From Streptomyces canus (GTDB lineage: Bacteria > Actinomycetota > Actinomycetes > Streptomycetales > Streptomycetaceae): a stretch of DNA of 64,000 nucleotides. Below, piece after piece: positions 59,447 to 64,000 of this stretch. Location of the stretch: positions 10,230,001-10,294,000 of the forward strand of contig NZ_CP107989.1 of the NCBI RefSeq assembly GCF_041435015.1, read 5' to 3'. The notes under the pieces are model-generated. The model was not told where the DNA came from, did no database searches, and was given only the letters and a program-made list of their open reading frames with translations. How positions within the stretch are numbered: the first letter of the stretch is position 1; each line of letters opens with the position of its first letter. The translations under genes were made by a program, and so were the position numbers.

Positions 59447-59874
59447 ACGTCGCCACACCGGAAGTCGGTCAGCGTGCCGAGCCACGTACCTACGGCCCCA
59501 TCACGTCAGAGACGATCGTGCGCTACTCGGCAGCATCAGGAGACCTCAATCCGATGCACTACGACAAGGATTTCGCCCAGCAGGCCGGCTACCCGACCGT
59601 GTTCTCGCAGGGCATGAACTCCGCCGCGCTCCTGGGCTCCTTCCTCTCTGATTGGTTCGAGCCGGCCTGGATTCGGCGATTCGGGGTCCGGTTCCGAGAG
59701 TTGGTCTGGCCTGGTGATCTCCTGGAATGCTCGGGGGAGGTCGTCGCGGTCGCCGCGGTCGAGGGAGGTAGCGCCGTTACCGTTGAGCTTCGGCTTCGTC
59801 GTCAGTCGGGCGAGACAGCTCTCGAAGGCTCCGCGGACCTGTTCGTGCCGGAGTCCGCGGCGTCCACAAGCTGA
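59443..59874 (+). CDS. MaoC-like hotdog hydratase, catalytic small subunit
   Basis: A 143-residue MaoC domain protein. The hydratase motif is present as DLNPMHYDKDFAQQAGYPTV at about 34-53, with Asp34 and His39, followed by the GMNSAALLGSFLSDW helix. ATG 59443 overlaps the preceding stop. Together with that subunit it should hydrate an enoyl-CoA to the (3R)-hydroxyacyl-CoA. The broken gene at 51742 is a close homologue, so an older copy of the same module has decayed. The operon ends at a terminator. Confidence 0.9.
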   Translation: MNVATPEVGQRAEPRTYGPITSETIVRYSAASGDLNPMHYDKDFAQQAGYPTVFSQGMNSAALLGSFLSDWFEPAWIRRFGVRFRELVWPGDLLECSGEVVAVAAVEGGSAVTVELRLRRQSGETALEGSADLFVPESAASTS

Positions 59875-59882
59875 CCTACGGC

Positions 59883-59919
59883 GGACGCGGCGCCATCCGG
59901 ACCGGGCGGCGCCGCGTCC
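59883..59919. terminator. Terminator hairpin
   Basis: A 12-bp perfect stem (59883-59894 with 59908-59919) with a 13-nt loop follows the MaoC operon. Confidence 0.8.
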
Positions 59920-59934
59920 CCCGCCTCGCTCGCC

Positions 59935-60645
59935 CAAGCGCAGTGTCTGTGACGGTGCCCGGCCTGCAGCCGTACCAGGCGGCTCGGTCCCATTGCCAAG
60001 CTGGACATACGTCATGCCGTGCTGCTTGGCCACGCCGGCAGGCACGTCGAGCGCTTCCCAGATCGCCTTGATGGTTCCCTGCACCGCGTCCGACCGGCGT
60101 GTGGCGATTGTCCCTGCCAGCGTCTCGGCATGGACCAGAGGTCCCTCACGGGCGGCCACCTCGCTGACCAGTCCCAGACCCATGGCCGTTCTGGCCCTGA
60201 TCCGTTCGTCGTTGCCGACGGGGGCGCAGCGCAGCACGTCGCCCGGCGGGCGCGATGCAGCCTGCCGATCGGCTCCGGTGCCGAGACGATGCCGACGCCG
60301 GCATGCGGGTCGAAGAAGGTCGCCCCCTCCGAGGCGATGACGATGTCGGACTCATTGATGAAGTACATCCGGCCGCCTGCGGCCATGCCCTGAAAGGCGA
60401 CAACAACACGCTTCCAGACGTTGGGCGCGTGGCCCGAGCCACTGACCCGGGTCCATCTGGTTGAAGATCGGCTCCTCCAACCACCTCGGTCCTTCATCGG
60501 GGTCGAGACCGGTGCAGAACGCTCGGCCGCCAGCCGCCCGGCACGACCGCGTGGATGTCTTTGTCTCCTCGGACCTCCGCCCAGGCAGCGGTCATGTCCA
60601 AGGTCATCTGCCGGTTAAGCCGTTCGAGCCGGTTGAGCGTGATCG
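59935..60645 (-). pseudogene. Enoyl-CoA hydratase, main part, split by ISAs1 and frameshifted
   Basis: Crotonase sequence over several minus-strand frames. It begins TLNRLERLNRQMTLDMTAAW just inside the target duplication, then ERAFCTGLDPDEG-like sequence, VAFQGMAAGGRMYFINESD, ATFFDPHAGVGIVSAPEPIG, and GDVLRCAPVGNDERIRARTA to GTIKAIWEALDVPAGVAKQ. At least three frameshifts are needed, and the C-terminus is unclear, so 59,935 is approximate. The first 18 codons lie on the far side of the insertion element, at 61957-62011. The gene was already or has since become non-functional. Confidence 0.8.
60637..60645. repeat. Target-site duplication of ISAs1 copy, left
   Basis: GCGTGATCG directly precedes the element and is repeated exactly at 61957-61965. 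Confidence 0.9.
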
Positions 60646-61956
60646 CAGGGCTTGATCAAGCTCCGTAGCTGTCCGGATCGTTGGTGATGCCCAGGATGGG
60701 GAGTGCTCGGTGGGGCTCGTCGCGTATCGCCCGGGTGGTCTTGGCGATGTTGTCGGCGCCGAGGGTTTTCAGCACGCCGATGGCGAGGTTGCGGAGGGTC
60801 GCCAGGGCCCGTGGTGCGGTCCCGGCGTGGACGGTGGAGGCCTCCTCGGCGAAGGTGACGTCCCTGATGTGGTGCGAGGAGTTCGCTGGTGACGGCGTAG
60901 ACACTCTCACGGGTCTCGCGCTTGCCGGTGGGCTTGCGGCGGCGGTGGACGCGGATGGCCAGGCGGGCGTGGGGAAAGGCGATTCCGCCGAGTTCGTCGG
61001 CGATACCGCAGGTCTTGACCGAGCGGGACTCGCGGCGTCCGTGTCCGGTCCCGGAGGCGGTGTGCTGGACTGCGATGGACTGCCAGGGCAGAGCGGCGAG
61101 TTGGGTGTAGGCGGTGGGCTGGTTGGTCTTGATCACGGCGATGTAGTGGGCCTTCTTGGTTTCCACCAGCCAGGAGATGTTCGCCTTGACCGAGTGCAGG
61201 GCGTCGAAGGTGACGACGGTGCCGGTCAGGTCCAGCGGTGCCAGCAGCGGCCGGAAGTGCGTGGTTTCGTTCGTCTTCGCGCCGACCTCCACCTGGGCGA
61301 GGGGCACGAGGGTGCCGTGGGTGACCGCGGAGAGCAGATGCCGGCGCGTCGCGGTGAGACGGGCTGATCCCTTGAGTGCTTTGCGTCGACGGCGATCGCG
61401 CGCGAGCGCCCGGACGCGGAGGGCGACGGCGCCTGGGCGGGTTGGGTGGCGGCCCGGTGCCGGTCGGCCAGGCAGGCGCCGACCGCCCGGTCCAGGGCGT
61501 CACCGTCAACAGCCCCCAGCACACGGCCGATCGTGGCCGACGCCGGAGCGCGCCGCCATCTGAGCAGGTGGCGGCGGATCCCGATCACTGTCAGGACTGC
61601 GTTCGAAGCACGCTGGCCCCACTCGGCGAGTTCATCGATGCTCCTCGCTCCCGAGACGGCCGCGCACGCACACACCAGCAGGATCGCTGTGAATGAGTAC
61701 CACCGGCCCCGGCAGGCGCGCGGGTCGGGCACGGAATCGAAGTACGGGCGCAGGTCGGCAATCCGGCCGGTGTCCAGCGGCCCCAGTTTCACCAGCACGG
61801 CAGGGATGGGAGAGGATGCAGCAGCAGGCACGGGCCACCTCATGATCATCGGGCTTAGACGCCACAATGATCACGAAGCCCGTACCTGCTCTGCTATGCG
61901 CCCCAACCGGTCACAACCCGATCAGCCGCACGACCCCGGAACTTGCAACCGCCCTG
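60646..61956 (-). mobile_element. ISAs1-family insertion sequence, complete ends, transposase frameshifted
   Basis: A 1311-bp element. The ends CAGGGCTTGATCAAGCTC (60646-60663) and the reverse complement of 61939-61956 match at 12 of 18 positions. A 9-bp duplication flanks it. Transposase sequence runs on the minus strand from about 61832: LRPYFDSVPDPRACRGRWYS, GARSIDELAEWGQRAS and RAIAVD with the first catalytic Asp. After a shift near 61,375 it continues VEVGAKTNETTHFRPLLAPL, VTFDALHSVKANISW with the second Asp, GHGRRESRSVKTC. After a second shift near 60,900 it gives HIRDVTFAEEASTVH to a stop at 60656. Two frameshifts mean it is probably inactive. Confidence 0.88.
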
Positions 61957-61965
61957 GCGTGATCG
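61957..61965. repeat. Target-site duplication of ISAs1 copy, right
   Basis: GCGTGATCG, identical to 60637-60645. Confidence 0.9.
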
Positions 61966-62011
61966 TGGCGACGCTCGCGGCAACTTCGAACAGCATGGTC
62001 TCGTATCGCAT
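61957..62011 (-). pseudogene. Enoyl-CoA hydratase, first 18 codons, severed by ISAs1
   Basis: MRYETMLFEVAASVATIT reads directly into the target duplication. Removing the element and one duplicate joins it in frame to LNRLERLNRQMT on the other side, the standard start of a crotonase. Its ATG overlaps the stop of the acyl-CoA ligase gene (TGATG), so ligase and hydratase formed one operon. Confidence 0.85.
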
Positions 62012-63627
62012 CAGACAGTTCCTGCTTGCGGGATTGCCTCGGTGCGGTGGAGCACTGCGTCTTTGATCTCCTTCTTCATCAGCTTTCCAAGGGAGTTCAC
62101 CGGTAGTTCGGCGGCCGTCTCGAGCTGGACCGGGAACTTCCGCCGGTTCACGCCGCGCCCGTCCAGGAAGTCGCACAGCGACTGGAGGGAGGGCGGCTCG
62201 CCGGTCGGTACGATGACCGCGCAGACGCGTTCGCCGGTCTTGTCGTCCGGGAGGCCGATGACGGCGACCTCCCGGACGGCAGGGTGCTCGGTGAGGGCCA
62301 GCTCGAGTTCGCGCGCCGAGATGTTCTCCATGTTCCTGATGATGATGTCCTTGAGACGTCCGGTGACGATGAGGAAGCCTTCGTCGTCGATGCGTGCCAG
62401 GTCGCCGGTGCGGAAGTAGCCATCCTCGTCGAAGGCCTCCGAATCGAGGTTCGCGTCGACGTAGCCAGCCATCAGCGAGTTTCCGCGAACGCGGACCTCG
62501 CCCGACTCTCCTGGTGGCACGGGGGCGCCGTCTGGCGTGGTGATCTTGAGACAGACGCCACTGGGTCGGCCGTCAGCGACCGCAAGGTGCGCGAGGCTGT
62601 CGTCGAGGGTTGCCATGCTGATCAAGGGCATCTCGGTCATGCCATAGCCAGAGACGATCTTGGCTCCGAACGTCTCCATCACCTGCTCGTGCAGGGCCTT
62701 GGCGCGGGGGGCGCCTCCGATCAGGAAAGCCCTCAGGTCGGGGAAGAAGCGGGTCTCTGAATTCTGCCGCTGGACCTCCAGGAAGCCCTGGACGAATGGA
62801 AGACCGGAACAGCACAGAGTGGTACCGGCGGCCGTAAGATGCCGAGCGGTCTCGAGGGGCGCGAAGCTCTCGGTGACCACCAGGTGAGCCCCCGACCGTA
62901 CCGCGCCGAGGAAGAACACCAATCCCCCGATGTGGGCGACCGGTGCGATGGAGGAGATGACGTCGTTCGGACCAGGCGACACGGCTGCGCAGAACGTTCG
63001 CGCGGCGGCGACGAGGTCGCTGTCGCGGTGGCGGGCTCCCTTCGGGACCGCCGTGGTGCCTGACGTGTAGTAGAGCCAGCGCACGTCGTCAGGAGCCGCC
63101 CCGCGGGCGCGGGGAAGCGGGGCGGAGGAGCCATGGGGGAGCGCTGATTGGAGTACCAGCGCTTGGAGACCCGGCACCCTGCCCTCGAGCCGACGTGCCA
63201 TCGACGCATGGTCGTACCGTGGCTGGCTCTCTGGCACCAGAAGGAGGGCAGAACCCGCCTGCCGAACCATGAACTCGACGTCCGGTTCGCGCAGCGTTGT
63301 GACCAGCGGGTTTTGGACGGCACCGAGGCGCGAGAGTGCTACCGAGACCAGGAGTGCGTTGATCGTGGTCGGTAGTTGCCACGAGACGACGCTGCCCTCG
63401 CGAACACCTCGTGCGTACAGCCAGGCTGCGACGCGTTCGGCCTCGTCGGCGAAAGCCCCGGCGCTGAGGGTCCTGCCGTGCTCATCCGACACGAGTGTTG
63501 AGCCTGGATCAAGATCCGCACGGTGGGCGAGTGACTCCCACAGCGTCGGCGACCATTGTCCGTCCGTCGCCGGCAGAGCTTCGGATGTTCCCTGCGTCTG
63601 AGTTCCTGCTGAACGCCCTGCCCTCAT
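62011..63627 (-). CDS. Acyl-CoA synthetase (ANL superfamily)
   Basis: A 538-residue ligase. Motifs are YYTSGTTAVPKGARH (about 186-200), YGMTEMP (about 331), GYFRTGDLARID (about 408-419), GRLKDIIIRNMENIS (about 426-440) and the C-terminal catalytic Lys in NSLGKLMKK. The closest style is cyclohexanecarboxylate/fatty-acid CoA ligases. ATG 63627 is used because the preceding open codons (to 63813) look like the end of another protein; AAAGG lies upstream. Its natural operon partner, the enoyl-CoA hydratase, is interrupted by ISAs1, so the product acid may now be activated without its next step. Confidence 0.87.
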   Translation of the reverse strand: MRAGRSAGTQTQGTSEALPATDGQWSPTLWESLAHRADLDPGSTLVSDEHGRTLSAGAFADEAERVAAWLYARGVREGSVVSWQLPTTINALLVSVALSRLGAVQNPLVTTLREPDVEFMVRQAGSALLLVPESQPRYDHASMARRLEGRVPGLQALVLQSALPHGSSAPLPRARGAAPDDVRWLYYTSGTTAVPKGARHRDSDLVAAARTFCAAVSPGPNDVISSIAPVAHIGGLVFFLGAVRSGAHLVVTESFAPLETARHLTAAGTTLCCSGLPFVQGFLEVQRQNSETRFFPDLRAFLIGGAPRAKALHEQVMETFGAKIVSGYGMTEMPLISMATLDDSLAHLAVADGRPSGVCLKITTPDGAPVPPGESGEVRVRGNSLMAGYVDANLDSEAFDEDGYFRTGDLARIDDEGFLIVTGRLKDIIIRNMENISARELELALTEHPAVREVAVIGLPDDKTGERVCAVIVPTGEPPSLQSLCDFLDGRGVNRRKFPVQLETAAELPVNSLGKLMKKEIKDAVLHRTEAIPQAGTV

Positions 63628-64000
63628 GTCTGCGTCGGCCTTTCGAATGTCATCCGGCAGTGTCGTGGGGAAGTAACTCCAGTGCAGTAGATAGGATGTC
63701 AGATCTTGGAACCGATGTGGTGGCCTCCCGGGACGTCCGGCTCCTTGGGAGGCGATGGTGGTCAGGTCACGTTCGAAGCCGGCGACCGAGCGGCTCACCG
63801 GCTCGATCAGCAACCACGTGTGAACCCTGCGCCGCCGTACTCGGCGAGTCGAGTCATCACCTCGGCCGGGCGCTAACCAGCGGCGGCACAGACCACGTTG
63901 ATCTCTGCCACTTGCTCCGCGAGGACCGAGAGGGGGTCGAGAGTCGGCGAGCCGGTGACTGCGGCCGGTTCCGGGCTTTGCGGCAAGGGCATCCAGCCCT
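63628..64000 (-). other. Gap at right edge, possibly the end of a luciferase-like monooxygenase gene
   Basis: Short minus-strand pieces in two frames read LDPLSVLAEQVAEINVVCAA, RPAEVMTRLAEYGGAGFTR and LIEPVSRSVAGFERDLTTIA. The order and style resemble the C-terminal end of F420- or flavin-dependent luciferase-like enzymes, with one frame change near 63,815. The rest lies beyond the window or is lost. This is a weak call. No promoter or other gene was recognised. Confidence 0.3.

Noticed and set aside
1..64000. CRISPR arrays, tRNA and rRNA genes, phage genes, plasmid or chromosome origins
   Set aside because: No regularly spaced repeats, no tRNA-like or rRNA sequence, no phage structural genes and no DnaA-box cluster or iteron set were seen on reading.

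Overview
The window is high-GC DNA from an actinomycete, most likely a Streptomyces relative. The evidence is strong G/C third-position bias, GTG and TTG starts, short purine-rich ribosome sites, overlapping stop/start codons, ISAs1 and IS110 remnants, a mycofactocin-type short-chain dehydrogenase and a P450-type ferredoxin. It is almost entirely CoA-thioester catabolism: acyl-CoA ligases and CoA transferases, acyl-CoA dehydrogenases, hydratases (crotonase and MaoC folds), hydroxyacyl dehydrogenases and thiolases, with electron carriers and TetR-type regulators. No substrate is directly identifiable. No rRNA, tRNA, CRISPR array or replication origin was seen.

Region A (1-27.6 kb) is a largely intact set of short operons: aldehyde dehydrogenase, class III CoA transferase, ferredoxin reductase, mycofactocin-type SDR and a 3-hydroxyisobutyrate-dehydrogenase-like enzyme; two ferredoxins with an FprA-type reductase; a VOC protein and an amidohydrolase; a second aldehyde dehydrogenase; a carboxyltransferase; an EthD-like protein and another VOC protein; a DUF35/thiolase pair; a TetR regulator; an SDR and a second thiolase; a fused two-domain acyl-CoA dehydrogenase; a MaoC-type hydratase pair; a decayed MoxR/CoxE pair; an unfused acyl-CoA dehydrogenase pair; DoxX; and a broken etfB. 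A recurrent 19-bp imperfect palindrome, consensus TACCGTAAGNCTTACGGTA, lies in front of most of these units and in front of two paralogous TetR genes (16.0 and 37.5 kb), so they look like one local regulon.

Region B (27.6-36.8 kb): the two ends of one ISAs1-family element, with matching 20-bp inverted repeats, lie 8.2 kb apart. Between them sits an amino-acid/2-oxoacid module: a Leu/Phe-type dehydrogenase, a fused 2-oxoacid (indolepyruvate) ferredoxin oxidoreductase, a 3-hydroxyacyl-CoA dehydrogenase and a PucR-type regulator. The element truncates etfB on the left and an enoyl-CoA hydratase on the right. A second, decayed hydratase follows.

Region C (36.8-50.4 kb): the second TetR, an enoyl-CoA hydratase, a broken integrase-type IS, a VOC protein, an acyl-CoA ligase, and a long plus-strand operon (CoA transferase, hydratase, alpha/beta hydrolase, AcuI-like reductase, HMG-CoA-lyase-like gene, CoA transferase, flavin monooxygenase). 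An IS110 remnant has cut this operon.

Region D (50.4-64 kb) is heavily decayed. It holds a tandem TetR pseudogene, broken MaoC, thiolase and TetR genes, an intact atypical winged-helix/GAF regulator, two acyl-CoA ligases, an SDR, a DUF35 protein, a hydratase and an intact MaoC pair. An enoyl-CoA hydratase here is split by a second ISAs1 copy with a perfect 9-bp target duplication. Regions B-D read as a mosaic of acquired catabolic operons worn down by insertion sequences and frameshifts. Some frameshifts could be sequence errors, but several pseudogenes carry independent damage.
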